This document shows positions 34,102 through 42,207 of a stretch of 64,000 bases of DNA, in pieces (position 1 is the first letter of the stretch; each line of letters begins with the position of its first letter). Source of the DNA: Flavobacteriales bacterium. GTDB taxonomy: Bacteria > Bacteroidota > Bacteroidia > Flavobacteriales_F > PHOS-HE28. The notes under the pieces are model-generated. The model worked only from the letters and a program-made list of their open reading frames with translations. It had not been told where the DNA came from and made no database searches. The stretch lies in assembly GCA_016710965.1 (NCBI GenBank), contig JADJTW010000015.1, forward strand, positions 7,780-71,779. Direction: 5' to 3'. Made by a program: the position numbers and the translations under genes.

Positions 34102-34117
34102 TGTTCCACGTGGAACT
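34102..34117. promoter_or_regulatory. parS-like ParB binding site 2
   Basis: TGTTCCACGTGGAACT contains the perfect 14-bp GTTCCACGTGGAAC palindrome (34103-34116). It matches 15 of 16 positions of the site at 33574. The centres are 528 bp apart, and this one ends 7 nt before the start of the methyltransferase gene. Confidence 0.78.
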
Positions 34118-34123
34118 TTTGCC

Positions 34124-35017
34124 TTGGAGACATTGTCCGCCTGCCCTGTTTGTGCCGGCCCGAGCTTGCTGCCCATGCTCGAGGTCATCGACCATTCCGT
34201 GAGTCAGGAGCGCTTCCATCTCGTGGATTGCTCGGCCTGCGGCTTCCGATTCACGAACCCTCGGCCCGCCTCCAACGAGCTCGGACGGTATTACCAAAGC
34301 GCCGATTACATCAGCCACACGAATGCTGCGCACAGCCTACGCGACCGCGTGTACCAACGCGTGCGTAGGTTTGCACTCGCGCAGAAATGCCGGCTCGTTA
34401 GTCGATATGAGCCTTACGGGCACGTGCTGGATGTTGGCTGCGGCACTGGAGAGTTCCTGGCTTTTCTAAAGAGCTGCGGATACCTCGCACATGGTGTGGA
34501 GCCCAACTTAAAAGCGCGTGAAATGGCAATCGCTACGCACGCCTTGAAGATTGTCCCGGACCTCGATGCAGTGCGTCGTGCGGAGGGCTTCCGGGTAATC
34601 ACCCTCTGGCACGTCCTCGAGCACTTGCCCGGGCTGCACGTCACCCTGAAGAAGCTCTTCTCCTTGCTCGCTGACGGAGGCCTGCTCATCATCGCCGTGC
34701 CGGACCGCTCTTCCTGGGACGCCAGCCACTACGGGGCGGATTGGGCAGCCTGGGATGTTCCCCGCCACGTCTCGCATTTCCGCCAACAGGATATTAAGCG
34801 GCTACTGCATGAACACGGCTTCGAGTTGGACAGCATCAAGCGAATGTGGTTCGACGCACCCTATGTGGCGATGCTCAGCGAAGGGATTCGGGGTAAGGGA
34901 CAGAGGACTGCCTTGGTCATAGGCGGTCTGGTGGGGATGTGGTCGAACCTAGTGGCTTTAATCTCTGGACGCCCGGCATCGAGCTCGCTTTACATCGCTC
35001 GGAAGGGCAAAGCCTGA
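34124..35017 (+). CDS. Class I SAM-dependent methyltransferase with N-terminal Cys pairs
   Basis: Translation from TTG 34124 gives 297 aa. An N-terminal zinc-ribbon-like part (CPVCAG about 7-12, CSACGF about 36-41) is followed by FTNPRP. The SAM-binding motif I is VLDVGCGTGEFL, and the later acidic and WHVLEH motifs are typical of UbiG-like methyltransferases. A gene of this type commonly follows mnmG in Flavobacteriia, which supports the assignment. The acceptor is unknown. The start is separated from a parS-like palindrome by only 7 bp. Confidence 0.82.
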   Translation: METLSACPVCAGPSLLPMLEVIDHSVSQERFHLVDCSACGFRFTNPRPASNELGRYYQSADYISHTNAAHSLRDRVYQRVRRFALAQKCRLVSRYEPYGHVLDVGCGTGEFLAFLKSCGYLAHGVEPNLKAREMAIATHALKIVPDLDAVRRAEGFRVITLWHVLEHLPGLHVTLKKLFSLLADGGLLIIAVPDRSSWDASHYGADWAAWDVPRHVSHFRQQDIKRLLHEHGFELDSIKRMWFDAPYVAMLSEGIRGKGQRTALVIGGLVGMWSNLVALISGRPASSSLYIARKGKA

Positions 35018-35369
35018 ATACGGTCCCATTTCCGGGAAATGCGGTCATATTCCACTTAGGCCGGGGCGCCCCTCCACCGAGCGGGCGTTCGCCTTTCACA
35101 GTCTGAATGGTACGGCCGACCGGTGACCAGCTCCATTCGTTTCATTTTCAGATACTTCTGTCAATGTCGGTTGTTGAAATCCCCGCGCAGATGGGACAGA
35201 TGATCATATGTGGCCCCAATGGCGGCCCCGGCTCATTAGCACCATTTCGACATCATTTTATTCCTCCGTGCCATCTGCGGACCGCCATTCACCAGATAAC
35301 GCTAAGCCGAGCGTGCTCCAAGGAGCGTTCTACCTTGGTGGCCCGAAAAACAAGCGCATTCCAAAGCAC
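35018..35369. other. Intergenic region without a recognised gene
   Basis: These 352 bp hold a 15-nt dyad CATTTCCGGGAAATG at 35027-35041, flanked on both sides by ggtc, and a GC-rich stretch at 35059-35090 with short self-complementary parts. The frames crossing it lack coding character. A TACCTTGG at 35333 is a poor promoter candidate for the downstream dehydrogenase. Confidence 0.5.
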
Positions 35370-36932
35370 ATGAGCACGACCATCGCCCCACTGAAGAACA
35401 AGATCGCAGACGTGTTAATCAGATTGTGCGTGGGCGCCATGAACAGCGGTGTTTCCACGGGAGCGAAGACACTGAGGGGGGAGGGTAACGTGCTGGAAAG
35501 CAACAGTCCCGTGGATGCAGCGCTCATCGGTTCGGTGCGCGGCGCAAGTCGTGCGGAGTACGATGCGGTAATCGCTACGGCACAACGCGGCTTCGAAGAG
35601 TGGCGCACCTGGCCCGCACCCAAGCGTGGCGAGGTGGTGCGACAGTTCGGTGAAGAATTGCGCATCCACAAAGCAGAGCTTGGCAAGCTCGTGAGCTACG
35701 AAATGGGCAAGAGCTACCAAGAAGGGCTGGGCGAGGTGCAGGAGATGATCGACATCTGCGATTTCGCCGTCGGGCTCGCGCGCCAGTTGCATGGACTCAC
35801 TATGCACAGCGAACGTCCCGACCATCGCATGTACGAGCAATGGCACCCGCTCGGCGTGATCGGCATCATAAGCGCGTTCAACTTTCCGGTTGCGGTGTGG
35901 AGCTGGAATGCCACGCTCGCCTGGGTGAGCGGCAATAGCTGCGTCTGGAAGCCCAGCGAAAAGACGCCGCTCTGCAGTATCGCCTGCCAGCGCATCGCTG
36001 CCGAAGTGTTCAAGCGCAACCACGTGCCCGAGGGTGTAAGCTGCATCATCAATGGCGGACGAGAGGTAGGGGAGTGGATGAGCCACGACGAGCGCGTTCC
36101 GTTGGTCAGCGCGACCGGCAGCACACGTATGGGGAAGGCCGTGGGTGCGGCGGTAGGCCAACGCCTCGGGCGCTCATTGCTTGAGCTCGGTGGCAACAAT
36201 GCGATAATCATCAGCGACAAGGCCGACTTGGACATGTCGCTCATCGGTTGCGTCTTTGGCGCGGTGGGCACGGCCGGCCAGCGTTGCACCAGTACGCGCC
36301 GGTTAATCATACACGAAAAGGTCTACGATGCCTTCACTCAGAAACTGAAGAGGGCCTACGGTCAGCTGCTCATCGGCGATCCGCTCGACGAGAAGAACCA
36401 CATGGGGCCGCTCATCGACACACAAGCCGTTGCCTTGTACCAGAGCGCTTTGAAGGCTGCGGTGGAGCAGGGGGGGGGGGTGCTGGTGGAGGGTGGGGCA
36501 CTAAGAGGCGATGGCTACGCAAGCGGTTGCTACGTGAAGCCTGCCGTCGTGGAAGCCCGACCCGACATGCCCATCGTGCAGGAGGAGACCTTTGCACCCA
36601 TCCTCTATGTGATGCGCTATAGCGGTGATGTGAACGCCGCCATCGCCATCCAAAACAATGTGAAGCAAGGCTTGAGCAGCGCTATCATGACGCTCGACCT
36701 GCGCGAAGCCGAGCGCTTCCTTGGCGCAGCAGGAAGCGATTGCGGCATCGCCAATGTGAACATCGGAACCAGCGGCGCGGAGATCGGCGGTGCCTTCGGC
36801 GGTGAAAAGGAAACCGGCGGTGGTCGCGAAAGCGGCAGCGATGCTTGGAAGGCCTATATGCGCCGTCAGACGAATACGATCAATTACGGCGCGAGCCTCC
36901 CGCTAGCGCAGGGCATCCGGTTCGACCTCTAA
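35370..36932 (+). CDS. ALDH7-type aldehyde dehydrogenase (aminoadipate-semialdehyde dehydrogenase-like)
   Basis: The ATG at 35370 gives a 520-aa NAD(P)-dependent aldehyde dehydrogenase. The cofactor-binding segment is VSATGSTRMGKAVG, the catalytic Glu lies in ELGGNNAI and the nucleophile Cys in GTAGQRCTSTRR. The combined ELGGNNAI and GAVGTAGQRCTSTRRL wording is characteristic of ALDH7/AmaB enzymes, which oxidise alpha-aminoadipate semialdehyde in lysine catabolism. No other lysine gene is adjacent. An unbroken run of 11 G at 36470-36480 encodes Gly-Gly-Gly and keeps the frame. Confidence 0.88.
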   Translation: MSTTIAPLKNKIADVLIRLCVGAMNSGVSTGAKTLRGEGNVLESNSPVDAALIGSVRGASRAEYDAVIATAQRGFEEWRTWPAPKRGEVVRQFGEELRIHKAELGKLVSYEMGKSYQEGLGEVQEMIDICDFAVGLARQLHGLTMHSERPDHRMYEQWHPLGVIGIISAFNFPVAVWSWNATLAWVSGNSCVWKPSEKTPLCSIACQRIAAEVFKRNHVPEGVSCIINGGREVGEWMSHDERVPLVSATGSTRMGKAVGAAVGQRLGRSLLELGGNNAIIISDKADLDMSLIGCVFGAVGTAGQRCTSTRRLIIHEKVYDAFTQKLKRAYGQLLIGDPLDEKNHMGPLIDTQAVALYQSALKAAVEQGGGVLVEGGALRGDGYASGCYVKPAVVEARPDMPIVQEETFAPILYVMRYSGDVNAAIAIQNNVKQGLSSAIMTLDLREAERFLGAAGSDCGIANVNIGTSGAEIGGAFGGEKETGGGRESGSDAWKAYMRRQTNTINYGASLPLAQGIRFDL

Positions 36933-36973
36933 GCCTCCTGGCGGAGGCGTACTACAACGTCCGAGGGGTGGTC

Positions 36974-37000
36974 TTGGCCAAAAACGCCCGTCTATCTTCG
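36974..37000 (+). promoter_or_regulatory. Promoter TTG-N16-TATCTTCG for TlpA-like gene
   Basis: TTG at 36974-36976 and TATCTTCG at 36993-37000 are spaced 16 nt apart, slightly short of the usual 17-23. The ATG at 37014 follows 13 nt later. Confidence 0.4.
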
Positions 37001-37013
37001 CCGCCATTCCAGC

Positions 37014-38252
37014 ATGCGCCAGCTCGCCGTTTATTCCTTGGTCGGAAGCCTACTAGTGTCTTGTGGAGACTCTGTCTCTCGTGTGGCTGAGCCGCGTCCC
37101 GGTCCGTGGCGCGTGGAGTTGGACCTGAATGGGTCCCCTCTGCCGTTCACATTCGACTTCTCTCGAACATCAGACTCATCCTGGGAGATGCATGTGCATA
37201 ATGCCTCAGAAGACATCCGGGCCAGAGACATCGTTCTTCGTTCTGATTCTGTGATCATACGCATGTCCTTGTTCGATTCGGAATTCAAAGGCGTGTTGAG
37301 GGGCGATAGTGTCATTGAGGGGGGCTGGCACAATTACCTCAAGGGACCGGATTACACGATTCCATTCCGCGCACATGCCGGCGACGCCCCTCGTTTCGTG
37401 CAGCACGCTCCAGCATCCGCGTCGGTTGATGGTTCGTGGAAGACGGTGTTCAGCGATGGTACGCCCGACGCTTACAACGCGATCGGCCTCTTCCGTCAAG
37501 ACGGCGCTGGGGCGGTGACGGGTACGTTCATGACGGAAACCGGCGACTACCGCTTTCTCTCGGGCAGCCTCAGCGGCGATTCTTTGCTTCTGTCATGCTT
37601 TGACGGTTCGCACGCATTTCTCTTCCAGGCGGTGTTGCGAAACGATACGCTGCTCGGCACCTTCACCAGCGGCGTACACTGGCAAGAGCCATGGAAAGCG
37701 GTGCGTGACGAATCGTATCGCCTTCGGGACCCGGACTCCTTGACGGCCTTGCGCGAGGGGTATGACATGGTGGACTTCCGCTTCATGGATACTGATGGCA
37801 GAATGGTATCCCGCTCCGACGTCGCGTATCAAGGAAAGCCAATGATGGTCCAGGTGATGGGCAGTTGGTGCCCGAACTGCGTTGATGAAGCCCGCCTGCT
37901 CCGAGATGTACACGACCAATACCACCAGCGAGGATTGGAGGTGGTTGCCATCGCATTCGAGAAACAAGAGGACCCCGAAATGGCCATGGTCGCGCTACGA
38001 CGATTCAAGGCCGCGCTGGATATTCCCTATCCCATCCTTTATGGCGGCACGGCCTCCAAGGAAGAGGCTGGGCGCAAGCTTCCCTTCCTTGACCACCTGA
38101 TGAGCTATCCAACTTGCATCTTCATTGATCGCAAGGGGGTTGTTCGACGTATTCGGACAGGATTCTATGGCCCGGGAACGGGCGAGCATTACGAGCACTA
38201 CAAGCAGAACCTCGAATCCTTCATCGAGAAACTGCTCGCAGAGGGCGCCTAG
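37014..38252 (+). CDS. TlpA-like thioredoxin-fold lipoprotein
   Basis: This 412-aa protein starts MRQLAVYSLVGSLLVSCGDS, a lipoprotein signal with Cys near residue 17. The N-terminal 250 residues are beta-rich, like the DUF4369-type extension of Bacteroidota redoxins. The C-terminal thioredoxin domain has the redox pair in VMGSWCPNCVDEARLL and the cis-Pro region YPTCIFID. It should act in the periplasm as a thiol-disulfide reductase or resistance protein. It converges on an M28 peptidase gene. Confidence 0.87.
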   Translation: MRQLAVYSLVGSLLVSCGDSVSRVAEPRPGPWRVELDLNGSPLPFTFDFSRTSDSSWEMHVHNASEDIRARDIVLRSDSVIIRMSLFDSEFKGVLRGDSVIEGGWHNYLKGPDYTIPFRAHAGDAPRFVQHAPASASVDGSWKTVFSDGTPDAYNAIGLFRQDGAGAVTGTFMTETGDYRFLSGSLSGDSLLLSCFDGSHAFLFQAVLRNDTLLGTFTSGVHWQEPWKAVRDESYRLRDPDSLTALREGYDMVDFRFMDTDGRMVSRSDVAYQGKPMMVQVMGSWCPNCVDEARLLRDVHDQYHQRGLEVVAIAFEKQEDPEMAMVALRRFKAALDIPYPILYGGTASKEEAGRKLPFLDHLMSYPTCIFIDRKGVVRRIRTGFYGPGTGEHYEHYKQNLESFIEKLLAEGA

Positions 38253-38268
38253 GGCCAACGGCCCAACC

Positions 38269-39783
38269 CTACTTGATCGGCCTGTCCACCACTAGCCTTT
38301 CTTCCCGATTGGCAATGTTCCAGGCTGTATGGAAGACCAAGCGGGCCCTCTGCTGAAGAAGGTCGAATTGGATCTTCTCCACATCATCACCGGGCTGATG
38401 ATAGTCCTCATGCACGCCACTGAAATAGAAGATGCTCGGTACTCCCTTTCGCGCGAAATTATAATGGTCGCTTCGGTAGTAGAACCGATTGGGGTCGTTC
38501 TCGTCGTTGAACGTATAGTCCAGCATCAAGCCAACCTGCTTGTTCGCGTCTTCATTCGCGGCATGCAGCTGGGTGCTCAGGCGATCACTTCCGATGATGT
38601 ACACATACGGGGCGCTTGTTGAGTGTGCGCTGTCGACCCGTCCGATCATGTCGATGTTCAAGTCCGCCACGGTTTGCGCCAGCGGAAAAACCGGATTCTC
38701 GCTATAGTGCCGCGAGCCGAGGAGCCCCTTCTCCTCTCCGCTAACGGGCATCACTAGGATGCTTCGGCGCGGCCCATGGCCCGTCGCCTTGGCCTGTGCG
38801 AAGGCCTCGGCAATCTCCAACAAGGCCACCGTGCCGCTGCCGTCGTCGTCAGCGCCGTTATACACCACGCCATTCTCGACGCCGATGTGATCATAGTGCG
38901 CCGTAAGCACTACGACCTCTTCCTTCTTGTCCGAGCCTTCTATGTAGGCAAGCACATTCTCCGCCAATACACGCTCCTCGGAAGTCTGGACGACCAGTCC
39001 AAGATCGCAGGCCCATCGCTTGCCCGCCCTCCTGCTCCGGATTCGAGCCACCGAAGTGCGCTTCAGGCCCTCATTCAGTACGCGGTCCTCCACCATGACC
39101 AGCTGTGCCCCCCTTGATCCGACCCGCAGCCCCTGCGTCTCTGATGCCAGGCGCATTCGGGTTCCTCCGGCATGCACCATCTCCCTCCACGATGTGAGAT
39201 CGGGCATGGTCACCCAGATCGTGCGCGGCTCTTGCTTGCGCACAGCTTCTATTCGCGTCCGCAACAAAAGCATGGCCGGTTCTCCTTCGCCAAGGGCGGC
39301 GCCGTCCACGACAACATCCTGACCGTGGACGACCTTGTCCTTCAGCGTGGCCTTCGCCTCGCCCAGAAACACTACCTCGTTCACACGAAGGCTCTCCTTG
39401 AGCTCCTCGTTGAAGTAGATTATGCCGTCGAACAATCGATGCTCGCTTCTCGTCGTGTTCACGGCCATCTCTCCCGCCTTCTCTGCAATCAGTTCATATT
39501 GCTGGAAGTAGCCGTCCAGTATTTCCCGGTCCTCACTCTCGGGCACGCCGGGAATTCCCATGCGTATGAACTCTTGCCTGAGGTACTGTGCCGCCATCTT
39601 CTGGCCCTCCTTCCCGGTATCGCGCCCCTGATAGGCATCACTTGCGAGCACGAGCAAGTGCGACCGAAGCTCCTCCTGTGTGATGCCCCAGGCAAAATGC
39701 GCCGCGAGCGTGTCGGCCTGGGCCAACAGGATAGGAAAGGGTATAGTGAGAAGGGTAACTAGGAGAATCGGCCTTGGTCCCAT
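38269..39783 (-). CDS. M28 family metallopeptidase with PA-domain insert
   Basis: This 504-aa exported protein has a signal peptide (about 1-21, ending LLAQA). The zinc ligands of family M28 are visible in order: VLTAHYDHIG, YNGADDDGSGTVA, GEEKGLLGSRHY, INDMIGR-like NIDMIGRVDS, and a late His in DHYNFARKG. A protease-associated region fills about residues 140-260. It is probably a periplasmic or surface aminopeptidase. It ends just after the TlpA-like gene (convergent) and starts 4 bp downstream of rpiB on the same strand, so it is likely co-transcribed with rpiB. Confidence 0.9.
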   Translation of the reverse strand: MGPRPILLVTLLTIPFPILLAQADTLAAHFAWGITQEELRSHLLVLASDAYQGRDTGKEGQKMAAQYLRQEFIRMGIPGVPESEDREILDGYFQQYELIAEKAGEMAVNTTRSEHRLFDGIIYFNEELKESLRVNEVVFLGEAKATLKDKVVHGQDVVVDGAALGEGEPAMLLLRTRIEAVRKQEPRTIWVTMPDLTSWREMVHAGGTRMRLASETQGLRVGSRGAQLVMVEDRVLNEGLKRTSVARIRSRRAGKRWACDLGLVVQTSEERVLAENVLAYIEGSDKKEEVVVLTAHYDHIGVENGVVYNGADDDGSGTVALLEIAEAFAQAKATGHGPRRSILVMPVSGEEKGLLGSRHYSENPVFPLAQTVADLNIDMIGRVDSAHSTSAPYVYIIGSDRLSTQLHAANEDANKQVGLMLDYTFNDENDPNRFYYRSDHYNFARKGVPSIFYFSGVHEDYHQPGDDVEKIQFDLLQQRARLVFHTAWNIANREERLVVDRPIK

Positions 39784-39787
39784 CGGC

Positions 39788-40228
39788 TCAGCAAACTTGG
39801 TCTATCTTCTTCACCCTTCGCTCGTGACGCCCTCCCTCGAAGCGGGCTGTCAAGAAAGCGTCCACGATATCGAGGCCGTCTTGTGAACTGATGAACCGTG
39901 CCGGGAGTGATACCACGTTCGCGTTGTTGTGTTCCCGGGCGAGAGCGGCAACGGCGGGTGTCCATGCCAGCGCTGCCCTTATCCCCTGGTGCTTGTTGGC
40001 CGTGATGTTCACCCCATTTCCGCTGCCGCATACCAGAACTCCAAGTGCTTCAGCATCGCCAGAAACGCTCTTGGCAACATCATGGGCGAAGTCGGGATAG
40101 TCCACGCTTTGCTCTGAAAAGGCACCCTTGTCCACCACCTCCAGGTCCCCTGCGGACAAGTGGGCCTTGATGCTCTCTTTGAGGTTATAGCCAGCGTGGT
40201 CACAGCCGATGATCACCCGTTTCAGCAT
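39788..40228 (-). CDS. rpiB: Ribose 5-phosphate isomerase B
   Basis: The Met at 40228 (MLKRVIIGCDHAGYNLKES) gives a 146-aa protein, the normal RpiB length. The longer open frame adds 35 residues without match. Active-site features include GCDHAGY, DYPDFA, the catalytic Cys-containing LVCGSGNGVNITANK, and HNNANVVSLPARF. It interconverts ribose 5-phosphate and ribulose 5-phosphate. A TATCTTTG box lies exactly 4 nt before the start. Confidence 0.94.
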   Translation of the reverse strand: MLKRVIIGCDHAGYNLKESIKAHLSAGDLEVVDKGAFSEQSVDYPDFAHDVAKSVSGDAEALGVLVCGSGNGVNITANKHQGIRAALAWTPAVAALAREHNNANVVSLPARFISSQDGLDIVDAFLTARFEGGRHERRVKKIDQVC

Positions 40229-40232
40229 GTGC

Positions 40233-40240
40233 CAAAGATA
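40233..40240 (-). promoter_or_regulatory. -7 box TATCTTTG before rpiB
   Basis: On the minus strand TATCTTTG matches TAnnTTTG perfectly, followed by gcac and the ATG. The four-base gap equals that at 1685, 22361 and 42196. Confidence 0.5.
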
Positions 40241-40533
40241 CCCGCGCGCCAATGGTATTTTCATCCACGATCGGATCGTTGAACAAGCCGAATGATCGTT
40301 GATAAGAGCTGATTCTTTCGTGGCCATCAACATCCTCTGGGGCTATTGATGTCAGATTGTCTCCTTAGGGGATATTTCTCCATTATTCTTCACGTCGATC
40401 CAACCGTCTTCTGGCCGAAAGCGGGCCACGTTCTGCTCACAAGTCCTGCTCAATTGGATAATTCACGATCGTTCATACGTCGGGATTTACTGATGCCTGG
40501 CTTGGATTTGGTGCATATGCCGACACGCACTGG

Positions 40534-40560
40534 TTGTTAGTTCATGGTGGACTAACTTTG
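40534..40560 (+). promoter_or_regulatory. Promoter TTG-N16-TAACTTTG for MORN-repeat gene
   Basis: TTG at 40534-40536 and a perfect TAACTTTG at 40553-40560 lie about 92 nt before the MORN ATG. This would give a real 5' untranslated region, which here is AT-rich. Confidence 0.45.
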
Positions 40561-40652
40561 ATAACTCCTATTTGCAAGCTTTTTCTCCTAGCACCATCAA
40601 CCATATGAACAGCACATACTATTACTATATCAATATCTAATAAGAATATCTG

Positions 40653-42179
40653 ATGAAGAGAGGGGTGAATTGCCTGGTTTCGTTGTTTCTGATTTGTTCT
40701 GCACAGGCGCAATCGGAGGATGGATACAAGCAGTACTTTCATGCCAATGGCAATCTCAGCAGCGAAGGATATCTGGTGAACGGAAAGCCCGAAGGTTGGT
40801 GGAAGACGTATTTCGAAGATGGCACGATCCGTTCAGAAGGGGGCCGCAAGCAATTCATGCTGGATAGTTTGTGGCGGTTCTATTCCTCTGATGGCCGCTT
40901 GCAGACGGAAATATGGTATCGCGATGACAAGAAGGAAGGTCCTTCGCGGCGATTCGATTCCACGGGAGTGGTGTTGAGCATGGAAACATATGTCGCTGAC
41001 CTGCGCGAGGGAATGTCGTATTACTTCCATCCGAATGGAGTGCGCTATCGTGATATACCCTTCAAGGCCGGCAAGGAAGAAGGACGAGGCACTGAGTATG
41101 CAGAAGATGGTCGCGTAGTCGCGTTGCTCACCTACGGCGCAGGCATGCTGCGTAAGCGCGAGGAGATCAACCGGATCGATGCCATGGGCATGAGGCAGGG
41201 CCCTTGGAAGGAGTTCCATCCGAATGGCAAGGTGCGGTGGGAGGTGAACTTCGTTGATGACCGTCGACAAGGGATCTACAAGGAGTATGATGCGCAGGGT
41301 AACCTGAAAGAGCTGATCAAATATGATGGAGGCGTTGTTGATGAACGGGCGCAGGAGACACTTACCGTAGAGATCAAGCGAACGTTCCATCCGAACGGCA
41401 GGGTTGCTTCCATAGGCAGTTACTCGCGCGGTGGCAGGCGCGAAGGCTTGTTCAAGGAGTTCAACCTGGACGGTACGATCGCCTCCGCCAAGATCTACCA
41501 AGGCGACCAGCTCATCAGCACGGGCATGGTAAACGAGCTGGGTGTGATGGAAGGGGCGTGGGCGGAGTACTATGTCACCGGTGAGAAGCGCGCAGAAGGG
41601 GCGTACAAGGAGGGAAAGAAGGAGGGCGAATGGTCTTTCTATCACCGTAGCGGCAAGGTGGAACAGAGGGGCAAGTATCAGAACGGACTTGCGCAAGGCA
41701 CTTGGCAGTGGTTCTACGAATCAGGCGCACTTCACCGTGAAGAGCTGTACCGCAAGGGCAAGGAGGACGGCGCCTCGATCGAGATGGATGAGCAGGGCAA
41801 GACCATCACGAAGGGCGAGTACATCGATGGACTGAAAGAGGGCAAGTGGCTCTACGATGTCGGCGACCATCGCGAAGAAGGCGCATACAAGGGAGGCCTC
41901 AAGGATGGCGCCTGGGTATGCACCTATGAAAACGGAAGGAAGTACTCCACGGGATCCTTCGTGGATGGTGAGCTGACCGGCAAGCACAAGTGGTATTGGC
42001 CGAATGGGCAAACCAAGCTCGAAGGCCGGTACGCGGCAGGCCTGGAACAGGGAGACTTCACGCATTTTGACCCCGATGGCAACATCGTGCTTGTCATCAA
42101 GTACCGCGATGGTGCTGAAATCCGAGTGGATGGAACTCGCATTCCACCTCCATATGAAGCCGGAGCCGACCAGCCATAG
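40653..42179 (+). CDS. Exported MORN-repeat protein
   Basis: This 508-aa protein has a signal peptide (MKRGVNCLVSLFLICSAQAQ). The rest consists of more than ten repeats of about 23-25 residues with the pattern Y-x2-G-x2-x-x-E-G-x-Y-x2-G-x2-x-G-x-W. Examples are HANGNLSSEGYLVNGKPEGW and TGEKRAEGAYKEGKKEGEWS. Such MORN/YwqK-type repeats form an extended beta-hairpin solenoid. The function in Bacteroidota is not established; binding to lipid or other surface partners is possible. It stands alone between rpiB and a sensor kinase. Confidence 0.85.
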   Translation: MKRGVNCLVSLFLICSAQAQSEDGYKQYFHANGNLSSEGYLVNGKPEGWWKTYFEDGTIRSEGGRKQFMLDSLWRFYSSDGRLQTEIWYRDDKKEGPSRRFDSTGVVLSMETYVADLREGMSYYFHPNGVRYRDIPFKAGKEEGRGTEYAEDGRVVALLTYGAGMLRKREEINRIDAMGMRQGPWKEFHPNGKVRWEVNFVDDRRQGIYKEYDAQGNLKELIKYDGGVVDERAQETLTVEIKRTFHPNGRVASIGSYSRGGRREGLFKEFNLDGTIASAKIYQGDQLISTGMVNELGVMEGAWAEYYVTGEKRAEGAYKEGKKEGEWSFYHRSGKVEQRGKYQNGLAQGTWQWFYESGALHREELYRKGKEDGASIEMDEQGKTITKGEYIDGLKEGKWLYDVGDHREEGAYKGGLKDGAWVCTYENGRKYSTGSFVDGELTGKHKWYWPNGQTKLEGRYAAGLEQGDFTHFDPDGNIVLVIKYRDGAEIRVDGTRIPPPYEAGADQP

Positions 42180-42195
42180 CGCGCCCCCAAGGTTT

Positions 42196-42203
42196 TAAGT
42201 TCG
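42196..42203 (+). promoter_or_regulatory. -7 box TAAGTTCG before PAS kinase gene
   Basis: TAAGTTCG fits TAnnTTYG and is followed by accc and the ATG at 42208, a four-base gap again. It supports ATG 42208 as the start and a leaderless message. Confidence 0.45.
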
Positions 42204-42207
42204 ACCC

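Larger units (their letters stand above)
40229..40652. other. AT-richer 424-bp intergenic region between rpiB and MORN gene
   Basis: This gap is clearly richer in A and T than the flanking genes. It holds the divergent promoters: the rpiB box at its left end and a TTG...TAACTTTG pair near the right end. The octamer ATCGTTGA occurs at about 40276 and 40294, and GATCGTT again near 40464. No gene is seen. Confidence 0.5.

Noticed and set aside
35415..36161. 248-aa minus-strand frame in the aldehyde dehydrogenase gene
   Set aside because: Antisense shadow; the dehydrogenase has all catalytic motifs on the + strand.
40276..40470. ATCGTTGA / GATCGTT words as an iteron-like origin array
   Set aside because: Only three loose copies with irregular spacing and no DnaA-box cluster; not enough to call an origin.
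40653..42179. MORN repeats as part of a toxin-antitoxin pair (YwqK is sometimes labelled antitoxin)
   Set aside because: No toxin gene is adjacent, and the protein has a signal peptide and more than ten repeats, unlike a small antitoxin.
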